Assembly (NCBI GenBank): GCA_017506865.1
Contig: JAFCMP010000368.1
Span: 744,001 to 808,000, forward strand
Reading direction: 5' to 3'
DNA from: Tribonema minus
Lineage: Eukaryota > Sar > Xanthophyceae > Tribonematales > Tribonemataceae
DNA length: 64,000 bases
Shown: positions 39,621-48,511 of the stretch, in pieces
Numbering within the stretch: position 1 is the first letter of the stretch
How the letters are laid out: each line of letters starts with the position of its first letter
Translations under genes and position numbers: made by a program
Notes under the pieces: model-generated
Seen by the model: the letters and a program-made list of their open reading frames with translations, nothing else
Database searches by the model: none
Told to the model about the DNA's origin: nothing

Positions 39621-41009
39621 ATGTCGACATACTGTACATATCAGCTCCCAGCATCGTTGCTACGGTGGGCAGCAGATACGACGGCCGCAGCGTCGACGCT
39701 CCCCACTGCGGTGCAAGCGATCTACGCCGCAACTGCCGTCACGGAGACAGTGACCACTGAGCCAGCCCCACACACCCACGGCATTGTGCCTGGCGCCGAG
39801 GCGGCCGCTGCGGCGGCGACCGTACCTGGCCCTCAAGCCGCTGCCGCGGCTGCCCCTTCCACGCCCGCTAAAACACAAACTAGCGCGGAAGAAAGCAGCT
39901 GCAGCGGCGGGCAGGAGGACGACGACGACGACTGGGAGGCCTATGCTGATGAGATCTGCAGGAAGGTAGTGCCCCGCCGCCGGCGCGGTCACTTCACGCA
40001 CGGACTACAAGCCGGCCTTTCAAATGTTCTTCGACGTCAATACGAGGATTGCCTGGTGGAGGACCTAGAGGCTGCCTCGGCTGGTGCCGTGGGCAAGCCG
40101 ACGCAGGCTGCACCTATTGGTGACTCGCGCGACACCAGCCGCCGCCGCCAACAGGCTAGCGCACGGGTCCTGGCGCAGCTGCGCAGCCAGCGTGCGTCCG
40201 GGGCAATGGCGTGGATGAGCGTGCCACCCACTGCCAATGACCGCCCGGGTGCGGCGCCCATGTCCAGTATGGCAGCAGCCACGATGATTTTGATTGCGAT
40301 CTTCATAGACGGGTGGGGCATACAGGGCGAGGTGTGCCCATGGCGGTGCAGTGATGTGAGCCCCACCTCCACGCATGCGATCAGCTGCCCCAGCCAGCAC
40401 ATACGGGGGCACAACGCGACACACACTGCCCAAAAGCGGTGCCTGCAGCGCATCTTGAGACAGCACCATGTCTCTATTGTCCGCAATGAGGACGCTAGCG
40501 TCTTCAAGGTACCGGGGTATCGGGCGGACACAGTCATTGACCCAGGGTGTCTGCACTTTAGCAGTGCATACCGTAACAAGGGAATAGTGCTAGACACAAG
40601 TGTGCGCGCGCCCACAGCGAGCTCGAACCTGACAGGCAGAACAAATGCCTCGAACACGGACGGCTATGCTGCTGGGGTGGGGGAGGACGCGAAGGTCAAG
40701 CACCACACCGGCACCTTGACGTCATCTTGGGCTTTTGTGCCATTCGTGCAGGAGTCGTACGGACGGCTGGGCAAGCAGACAAGCCTTTTTGTTAAGGAGT
40801 TGGCAATGCACTCAGCACTGTGCTCAGGGGGGGGGAAGGCAGATGTGTTACGCAAGGCCGGGTTAGCTAAGCGTCAGATCCTCATTGAGCTGAGCATATC
40901 GCTGGCGCGGGAGTTGGCGGAGCGCGTTATGGCGTACACACGTGGAGCGCGAATGCTGGGCTGTGTTGCGGCGCCGGTATCCAAGCTCCTAGGGCACAGC
41001 GCAGACTAG
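39621..41009 (+). CDS. 5'-truncated non-LTR retrotransposon: C-terminal endonuclease region
   Basis: This 462-codon ORF runs from ATG 39,621 to TAG 41,009. The C-terminal half matches the organisation of the RLE end of the element at 28-33 kb: a LRSQRASGAMAWMSVPP block (compare RFRSQRHMHSIGMAFLNEP), a Cys/His cluster (VCPWRC ... HAISCPSQHIRGHNATH) and an endonuclease-like signature (YRADTVIDPG, then GIVLDTSVRAP). There is no RT domain, so only the 3' part of an element remains. The sequence differs enough from the first element to be another family. The ORF is surprisingly intact for a truncated copy. The N-terminal 150 residues are Ala/Thr/Asp-rich low complexity. Confidence 0.65.
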   Translation: MSTYCTYQLPASLLRWAADTTAAASTLPTAVQAIYAATAVTETVTTEPAPHTHGIVPGAEAAAAAATVPGPQAAAAAAPSTPAKTQTSAEESSCSGGQEDDDDDWEAYADEICRKVVPRRRRGHFTHGLQAGLSNVLRRQYEDCLVEDLEAASAGAVGKPTQAAPIGDSRDTSRRRQQASARVLAQLRSQRASGAMAWMSVPPTANDRPGAAPMSSMAAATMILIAIFIDGWGIQGEVCPWRCSDVSPTSTHAISCPSQHIRGHNATHTAQKRCLQRILRQHHVSIVRNEDASVFKVPGYRADTVIDPGCLHFSSAYRNKGIVLDTSVRAPTASSNLTGRTNASNTDGYAAGVGEDAKVKHHTGTLTSSWAFVPFVQESYGRLGKQTSLFVKELAMHSALCSGGGKADVLRKAGLAKRQILIELSISLARELAERVMAYTRGARMLGCVAAPVSKLLGHSAD

Positions 41010-41029
41010 GCTGCTGCGTTGACGCAAGC

Positions 41030-41092
41030 TTTTCGATTGCATAGGCAACCCGGCCTCCCTTGGGCCTTTATAAATACAAGTCCATACGTACA
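41030..41092 (+). repeat. Repeat R2, third copy
   Basis: TTCGATTGCATAGGCAACCC, GGCCTCCCTTGGGCCTTTAT and AAATACAAGTCC match the two R2 units in gene A intron 1. Its position directly after the retroelement ORF suggests R2 may derive from a retroelement 3' end. Confidence 0.55.
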
Positions 41093-41139
41093 TATCAACA
41101 CATGACACGAATCGTCGCACACGGCAGGCAGCATAACGT

Positions 41140-41405
41140 CCATGAATGCATCTTCGATGTCCTGGGGTCGGACGTCAAGAATGGCGTACGCGTGTAGTCC
41201 TTGTCAACTAGCCCTGTCACACGGTCTTGAGGTGCTGCCGCAGTATGCGCTGCGTGGCCCGCTTGCCGCTATTGTGCATGATGGTGTCATGTGACTTCAC
41301 GCGTGGTGCTTGACAGAGCCGCGCATGCAAACTGCCACCCGCGACTTAAGGAATTCCTGTGCAGCCTGCATTGCGCCGCCTGCTGCTCTGCTTCGATGTG
41401 CCAAA
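41140..41405 (-). mobile_element. Decayed fragment of the 28-33 kb retrotransposon family
   Basis: Read against 28,490-28,760, this segment shares TAGTCCTTGTC(A/C)ACTAG, TGCGCTGCGTGGCCCGCTTG, CGCTATTGTGCATGATGGTG and CTTGACAGAGCCGCGCATGC. It corresponds to the CCHC/endonuclease region in the same (minus) orientation. It carries frame-breaking differences and no ORF. Confidence 0.75.
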
Positions 41406-42533
41406 CTGTCTTTTTATACTTTCTTTTACTTCAGGTTGAGGGCAAGGGCGGGGGGGGGGGGCTTTGATATTTTGCAGCTCTTCATGCTTGTGCAGTTCCG
41501 TGTGCTCACCGCGCGTCCGTAAGTTCAGGTGACAGCAAGTGTTGCCTGCCTGCTCTCGGCCAGACCAGCTACAGATGGGCCCGGCAGCCAGGGGACCTCA
41601 TTCGTCGCCCCTACGCCTGCACAGTAGATGAGAGACCCCGCAGCTGTCCTTGCGAGTTTAAGGCGCAGCCAGGTGTACACCATGAGTCGCTGCGACAGCC
41701 CGCTCGTATCTAGCCGGAAACTCCGCCTCCCCTCGCCGGCAGGGACTCCTTCATTCACTGAGGCTCACAAAGTCCAACCTCTCCCGAGTCCATCAATAGC
41801 TAGGCACCTTGCTGGGTACTTGAGAATCGGTGTGCAGCACATAGCATGCTATGATGCCAGTTCACGTTAAGAGTGCCAAGACCGGGCAGAGGATCTTAAT
41901 CTGTACTTTGTGGTAACAGGTCTTGCTGGCAGTGAATCCAGGCATCGCGCCTTGAGCACATGAGAGCCTTGAACGCCGTAGGCCTGATTGGTAGACAACT
42001 AACCAGTGATAGATGGCAATGCCTGCAGTTACACCACCTACTAGGGGGGTGCTTGTTTCTGTAACTTCGCGTTGCCTTCTATAGTTCAAGGCACCAATAT
42101 ATACTGCCCTGGCGTACCGTTCCGACTTGGGGATAAGCTCTCAGGCCCGCAGCAATGTGTGAATCTCGCAGCCCGTTGCCGTCAAACAGGTGCTGTGGTC
42201 ACAGCAACTCTCGCCAAGGGTCCAATGTATGTGTGCGTACACGGTCCTGTCACTTATTAAATCGCTGGTGATGGTCACGCTGCCCGGCCGTGGACATGCA
42301 TAATCTCTCTCATTGGCGAAAGAAGAGGTAGGCGGCACACCTGTACGCAAGAGCAGAGCAAGAGCAACAAAACTGACGTTTCGTAACGTTTTTTAACTTG
42401 TTTTTTCCACGTTGACAAGACGTTGACATCAGAAACCTTTCTGTTTGTGTGACACGATGTGTGTTCCGTCTCGTTCCCTCCGCACACACACACAGGATAG
42501 CGCGGCAGCAGAGAAGGCAGCCAGAGCCCTAAC
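41406..42533. other. Region upstream of the kinase gene
   Basis: I see no gene. The interval should contain the kinase promoter, but no motif is convincing. A G run lies at about 41,450-41,461. Confidence 0.4.
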
Positions 42534-44483
42534 ATGTGTGTAAACCTGTTCAACGGCTTCAGCAGTGGCAGGAGCAGCAGAAGCAGCAGCAGCAGCGGCA
42601 GTAGTAGCGATGATGATGACTCCGACGACGACTCCCTTTGGGGCACCAAGAACAACAGGCCACATCTTGCAATACTGCTTGATGACGACCCTGTCTGGCC
42701 AAGTGAATGGCGCGGCTCCATATTCGATGCCGCTGCTGCTGCAAGTAACCAAGACGTCCCGCTGAAGTTATGCAACAGCTTCGACGACCAGGCCTTCGCG
42801 TGGGAGGCACAGGATCGCCTGGTCATGGTGAGCCGCAATGCTATCATGACGAACGCGCGCTGCAAACCAACGCACACTTTCGATCATCGAATCAAATGAT
42901 GTATAATTTTTTTTTATTTACCTGCGAACGTCCCGCAGGTGGCTAAACTTGGCAGTGGAGCCAGCGGCAGCGTCTTCAAGGCGGTGGACGTGGACACCCT
43001 ACAGCTGGTGGCCGTGAAGCTCATCCACTTCAACAGCAGGGACATGAAGTCTGCGCGCCTCATCCGCAGAGAAGTGGCGGCGTTGAGCTCCCAGAGTGCG
43101 CCGATGCTCTTGCAGACGTTCGGCGCTGGGATGACCCCCTGCCCCTACATCTCGCACTTCTATGGGGTCAAGTACGACAAGACGCGCATGCAGGCGAGCA
43201 TCGCCATGGAGTACGCTTGCTGCGGGAGCCTCGAGGCCTGGTCCAAGGACGGTCTGCCTGTGCCAGAGCCCTGGATCGCACACATCGCCTACTCGGTGCT
43301 GCAGGTATGTGTATCGGGACCGCTGCTGCTGCTGCTGCTATTGCTGCTGATTGTTTTTGCTGCAGTCGCGCTGTGACAATCATGCTTCGATGCTGCTGGT
43401 GCTGTGCACGACCTTCCAAAATCTTTGACTTCAAGTTGCTGCAGCTCTGCTGATGCTTTACAGCTGCTCTGCTCGCAACAGCCCTCTTGTGCCCGTCGCC
43501 CTTGCTGCTGTGACTGTCGTTGTCGCTGCGCCGCATGTCATACAGCGCATGTACACATTGCGGTTGTGCAGCTCGCTCTGCGCCACTTCTACCCCTATCC
43601 CTAAATCCTAGTCCTTCCTTTGTTGCTCTCCCCATCTGAGCAGGCGTTGAACTTCACCCACATCCAAATGGATCGCGTTCACCGCGACGTCAAGCCGTCG
43701 AACATCGTACTCTCCGACGCGAGCGGGAGCACCATATCCGTAAAGCTGGCCGATTTCGGCAGCGCCGTCGATGCCACCGCCGCTGCCCCCAGCAGCGACA
43801 GCACGGTGGCCTTCATCAGCAGCGGGGGGCATGTCAGCTGCCGCGCTGCTGCCAGCGGCAACATGCCCCTGCAGAGCAGCGCCCTGAGCACTGATGCGGT
43901 AGGCGACTGCGGCGGCGATGACGACGACATGCTGCTGCTCTCGCCGACCGGGTCTCGCCGTTACATGGCACCGGAGCGTCTCGCCATGGAGGGGTACTCC
44001 TTCAACTCCGACGTGTGGAGCATGGGCATCACGCTCGCGACCGTCGCCAACGGCGGCGTGTGCCCGCTGCCGCCGGAGACCAACGAGTTCAACCAGCTCG
44101 GCATGGCGCTCGTCGCGAACGCCATCATCTGCGGCGCGAGCGCGCCGCCGGCGCCGCCGCCGCCGCCTCCAGAGAGCGTCACAGCGCACCACACGATTGC
44201 GCACAACGGGGGGGAGGGGCCGATGACGCCAGCAAACGCGCTAGGCGGTGGCGGTGCGGCGCCGCCGCAGCAGCTGCCGCTGTCGGCGCTGCTGCAGCGG
44301 CGCCTGTCCGCAGCCGCGGCGGCGGCGGCGCTGGCGCTGACCGAGGCACACGCGCGCGAGCTGGCACCGGCGACGCCGCCGCAGCAGCTGCCGCTGTCGG
44401 CGTTGCTGCAACAGCGCCTGTCCGCGGCAGCGGCATTGGCGGCGGCGGCGCTGGCGCTGACGGAGGCTTACACGCTGGCGGCG

Positions 44484-44518
<35 letters not shown>

Positions 44519-45284
44519 GACGGATGCGCACGAGCTGGCGGCAGCGGCGGCGGCGGCAGCGGCGGCGGCGCTGGCGCTGACGGAGGCACACGCGCACGAG
44601 CTGGCGGCGGCGGCGGCGGTGGCAGCGACGGCGCTGGCGCTGACGGAGGCACAAGTGCGCGAGCCGGCAGCGGCGGCGGCGGCGGCAGCGCTGGCGCTGA
44701 CGGAGGCGCGCACGCTGGCGGCGGCGGCGGCAACGGCGGCGGTGGCGGCGGCGGCGCTGACGGAGGCGCGCGAGCTGGCGGCGGCGGCGGCGGCGGCAGG
44801 CGACGCGCAGGACGGCGTGTACTGCGCGGCGGGCATAGCGGCGGCGCGCGCGCACATGCGCTTCGCGCCGTCGCCGGCGTTCCGCGACTTCCTGCGCTGC
44901 TGCCTCGTGCCGGAGGCGCGCGCGCGGCCGAGCGCGCGCGCGCTGCTCGCGCACCTCTTCCTCGCGCAGCGCGCCGACTGGGAGCACAGGTGCCCCGAGG
45001 TGCTGGCGGCGGCGTCCGCGCACCGGCGCAGCGCCAACCTGAGCAGCTGCGCGGCCGGGCTGACGGTGACGGCGATCGCGGCGGCGCGGCAGGACGGCGG
45101 CGGCAGCGGCGTGTTGGCGGCGGTGACCAAGGCTGCGCCTGGCATGGCGGCGCTGGCACGAGAGCTCGGTGTCAGCGAGCCGCAGCTGGTGGGTCGCCTG
45201 AGCAGCGCTGCGCACGAGGTGCTCGGCCACCGCACCGAGACCCCCCTGCAGGGGATGTGGGTCGGCCCCTCGCCCTGCTGGTAG
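42534..45284 (+). CDS. MAP2K/STE-like protein kinase with Ala-rich insertion, 3 exons
   Basis: Exons 42534-42827, 42939-43304 and 43644-45284 join in phase 0 (767 codons including TAG, 766 aa). Residues 1-98 are a Ser/Asp-rich N-terminus. The kinase domain starts at the glycine loop (LGSGASGSVFKA, about 102-112). Lys125 is in VAVK, Glu143 in RREVAAL, the catalytic loop is HRDVKPSN (233-240), and DFG is at 257-259. About 65 extra residues follow before GSRRYMAPERL (323-333), then SDVWSMGITLATVANG. The C-lobe is interrupted by about 250 residues holding two PPQQLPLSALLQ(R/Q)RLSAA units and about eight LTEAxxxELAAAA units. Subdomain XI resumes at FRDFLRCCLVPEARARPSAR. The tail (about 110 residues) is unassigned. 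HRDVKPSN and GxxRYMAPER are typical of MAP2K-type kinases. All catalytic residues are present, so it is probably active. A truncated inverted copy lies at 36.8-38.1 kb. Confidence 0.88.
44230..44815 (+). repeat. Coding minisatellite in the kinase C-lobe
   Basis: GCG-rich tandem units of about 60-75 nt, built on GCGCTGGCGCTGACGGAGGC, encode ALALTEAxxxELAAAAA. A longer unit of about 105 nt (CCGCAGCAGCTGCCGCTGTC) appears twice at the start. Because the repeat has few stop codons in any frame, long shadow ORFs occur in the other five frames here. Confidence 0.85.
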
Positions 45285-47249
45285 AGGGGGGGGGGGCAGC
45301 TCAGCGTATGTACAGATTGTTGAACTGTCGGCATTGTGATGGTGCACGTCAGCGTGGCCGTTGTGGTGGCCGTCACGTCGCACTGACTCAGGCTGCACAG
45401 CGCATAGAGCGTTGAAGCGTCGGCGGTGCGGTAGCGCATGTTTTGCGTGGCCGTTGTGGTGATCGTGAGGTTGCGCTGGATCACATGGCCCGCGCAAGTC
45501 AGAGATTTTTCCCAGTCGCCCTTGTGTGTTTTACGAAAGATGCGTGAGTGTAAGCTTAGCGGGCATGAGGCGGTCGCACACTTGAAGTTCCACGAACGAC
45601 GTGTGTGGGCTTGCGTTGCCAACCCTGATCCTAACCCTAAGTGTCGGCGCCATTGCGCATTGACCGATCGCGATATGTGTTGGCGGTTGCAACGTGCGTC
45701 AGCTTCCTTTGACAGTTGTTGATGTTATGTAGGCACTGCTGTCAGAGTGCACTCTGTGTCCACCCGCAGCAGCGCCGCTTCGCATATGCCGGGGCGGCGC
45801 AGCAAGAGCTTTCTTTTATCTCTGAGAGACCTCAAGTTCAAGCACCTGCGCCACCGGTGCTCACTGGCACATGCCAGCCGCCATATGTGTTGTGTGCACA
45901 CGCACCCTAGTAACTTGGCCACTTTCAATTGAAGTGTTTGTGATGCCTGTGTTCATAGAACATGGCATCATAGAATGAGTGTCCTTTTGAGTTATATTGG
46001 CGTTGGCCAACCCACCGTGTGGCTTTTTTCTCAAGTTTTTTGGTGCCGTCTCTGCCACCTATGCCATGTGCATGCCGTGTTCGGCTCAATCTGCTCGGAT
46101 ATATATACGCTGTGCAGCCTGTGCTCGAGCATCTTGTGCTATTTGTGGCTTGCATGTGTGCAATGCGCATCTGCACATTGTGAATGGTGGTATATTGGGG
46201 CGGCTCGTCCCATGTTAAATGTTGGCGTGCGGGTACGGCACATGCGCATTGATATTGGTGCATTAAGGTGCGTCACATGCGCATTGATATCGGTGCACTA
46301 AGGGGGGGTTCGATGTTGCACGCCACGTGTGCGCAGCTGTTTTGCATTTATGTGCGTGCTTGATTGCAGCGGTGTGCAGTGAAGGGGAGGTCAGTCTTGG
46401 GGGCACGATCGGCGCTGGCGGAACACTAACAGTGGCGCTGTAGTAAAATGGCATCAACGCTCGGCGTTCGAATGTTTTTCTTTGTTTGTTGTGTCAGTGC
46501 TCAGTCTGCGACGGAACGCGCCAAGAACGGTCCGCTGTCTCTTGGCACCCATCCTGCCGCTGCGCACCGGCGCCTAGGGCGGAGGAGGTGGTGCGCCCCG
46601 CGCTCTCGTGTAGTGAACTGTTGCGCCGGGCTCGCACGCATCATCATGCATGACAGCTGATATGAATGTATCATATGATGCAATAGGTTGAAATTGCTGA
46701 CGAAATGCATCAACTGCTGACTGCTGTCAGAATATAGAAGTATCTGGAGCGCCCTGGGCTCCAAGCAGCATGCTTTTCACGCCCCAATGTGATGGGAACA
46801 ATCGACAGCAAATACACACGCCATGCAGCATAGGGTGAAGACTGCCGCTGTGCGGTCAAGAGCTTCCGGTCACACGTGCATGTATATGCAGGCATGTCAT
46901 GCAGGCACGCAAGCATGCGCAATCAAGACTCTGTTGCATCCAGAGCTGCGAGCAGGATGCCACACGAGCAACCGGTCTCACCAGTCAGTCATGCGAGATG
47001 CCTGTTAATGTGACCCGGGAAGAGCGGATGGCAATACCAACCACCAAACACATGATCCACACACTTGCTGCGCAAGTTCAAGATGAAGCACAACAGGCAA
47101 CGCAGACCACCTTAAAAGAGAGTTCTCAAGAGACGATCATGATGAGAACGCGTTTTGTGCATTGGTGCCATGCAAACGAAGCGTGCAAGTGGTGCCCTAC
47201 TATTACAGCACTCCGCAGTTGTGTCGAATAGTCAGCTAGTGCTGAGTGG
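45285..47249. other. Kinase downstream region without a recognised gene
   Basis: About 45,285-46,080 is the flank duplicated in inverted form at 36,825-37,510. The direct pair ATGCGCATTGATAT(T/C)GGTGCA occurs at about 46,241 and 46,279. A segment at about 46,495-46,600 resembles the 50.3-50.9 kb tandem unit (ACGCGCCAAGAA, CGGCGCCTAGGGCGGAGGAG). Confidence 0.5.
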
Positions 47250-48311
47250 TCAGAGCTGCGCTGCGCTGCGCGCCTGAGCGGCCATTACCTTGCGACGCAG
47301 GTATCTGACCCGAGACCTATATTCGTCGGTGCACGGACAGCCATTCGCTAGTGCCCACTCAGCCGTCGACAACATATCCATGCGACACTCCGCAACAGCG
47401 GTCCATGTGAAAAACGCCAAAGTCTCTTGTCCGTCCCACGGGCACCCTTGTGCCCGCAACCACTCCAACATGTCCAGATGCCCTGAACTGATGGCCGCCA
47501 TGCATTCGGTTCCGTCCCAGGGGCAGCCTACAACATGCAGCCACTGGAGAACGTGCAGGTGTGTGCCGTACACAGCCGCTGAGTATACGTGTGGGTCCAA
47601 GGCGCAGCCGTTGGCGTGCGCCCACTGTAGAAGCTGGAGGTGACCGTTGCGGGCCGCGTTGTAGGTCGTCCGCCCGCTCCACGGACAGCTGTGGCTGCGA
47701 ATGCATTGGAGGATGTCGAGGTGGCCGCCCTCTGCAGCGCCGCTGCACGTCACAATACCCCACTCGCATCCAACGCCGCGCGCCCACTGGAGCACCTTCA
47801 GGTGCCCTCCCCTGGCCGCTGCGGAGCACGTGCGCCAATCCAAGGGGCACCCGTTGGCGTGCGCCCACCGCAGCACCTCCAGGTGCCCGCTGCCCGCCGC
47901 TGCCGCGGTTGTGCATGTGTCCCACTGAAGCCCCTGCGCGCGCGCCCACTGCAGCATCTCCAGATTTCCGCGCGCAGCAGCGGCCTCGCATACCGTTGAG
48001 TCTGGGTACAGGTCGATGCCCCGGTGTTTGGCCTTTGCGTGCGCGTATTGCAACACTTCCAGAGTTCCGAACCTGGCGGCATGCCGCTGCAGTGACGCGT
48101 TTTCCTTGTATCCGTTTGCAAAGGCCCATTGAAGTAGAGGCACGGAGGGCACTATGGCTTGTGCAGCTGTTAGTTTGTGTAACTGGGTTTGTCCTCTTCG
48201 CTGCATGCTACTGGCATAAAGAGTGCGCCACGCAGCGCTCACGGATGAAACCTGGAGGTAATGCCCAGGTGGCAGGAACTCGAAGACCTTCGTCCAGAAA
48301 TCTGAGGACAT
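47250..48311 (-). CDS. F-box-like protein with ankyrin-type repeats
   Basis: This is a single-exon ORF of 353 codons from ATG 48,311 (MSSDFWTKVFEFLPPGHYLQ). An in-frame GTG-started extension to 48,506 lacks an ATG and has no homology signature. The N-terminal 40 residues resemble an F-box (FWTKVFEFLPP...VSSVSAAWRTLY). About nine repeats follow, of the form GHLEVLRWAHANGCPLDW-TCSAAARG, the ankyrin-like W-A-x-x-N-G-C-P type frequent in large algal and giant-virus gene families. It ends with a basic tail (YRSRVRYLRRKVMAAQ). By family it could be a substrate adaptor of an SCF ubiquitin ligase; this is inference. It is intronless, unlike its neighbours, and may belong to a large paralogous family or derive from a virus or retrocopy. 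Confidence 0.85.
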   Translation of the reverse strand: MSSDFWTKVFEFLPPGHYLQVSSVSAAWRTLYASSMQRRGQTQLHKLTAAQAIVPSVPLLQWAFANGYKENASLQRHAARFGTLEVLQYAHAKAKHRGIDLYPDSTVCEAAAARGNLEMLQWARAQGLQWDTCTTAAAAGSGHLEVLRWAHANGCPLDWRTCSAAARGGHLKVLQWARGVGCEWGIVTCSGAAEGGHLDILQCIRSHSCPWSGRTTYNAARNGHLQLLQWAHANGCALDPHVYSAAVYGTHLHVLQWLHVVGCPWDGTECMAAISSGHLDMLEWLRAQGCPWDGQETLAFFTWTAVAECRMDMLSTAEWALANGCPCTDEYRSRVRYLRRKVMAAQARSAAQL

Positions 48312-48511
48312 AGCAGGTGCGGAAATTTGAATTTTAGAGTCAACGACATTGCTATGTCGATGCGCGCCCGACCCGCAGCAGCAGACACCCAGGCGACATG
48401 CTACAAACCTGCCATCGGGCAGAGTCGGGCACGCAATGCGGCAAACGGTGGTATTGGGAACGGCAGAATTGTCTAGAGTCTGTTGGTTCGACAGAATGTG
48501 TTTCACTGAAA

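Noticed and set aside
44015..45622. Long open frames in other frames and on the minus strand across the kinase Ala-repeat (for example 466, 418, 384 and 326 codons)
   Set aside because: They are by-products of a stop-poor GCG-rich repeat. They are Gly-, Arg- or Pro-homopolymeric and lack domains, while the plus frame carries the full kinase signature.
48312..48506. N-terminal extension of the ankyrin protein
   Set aside because: It would start at GTG and is Cys-rich without homology. The ATG at 48,311 directly precedes the F-box-like motif.
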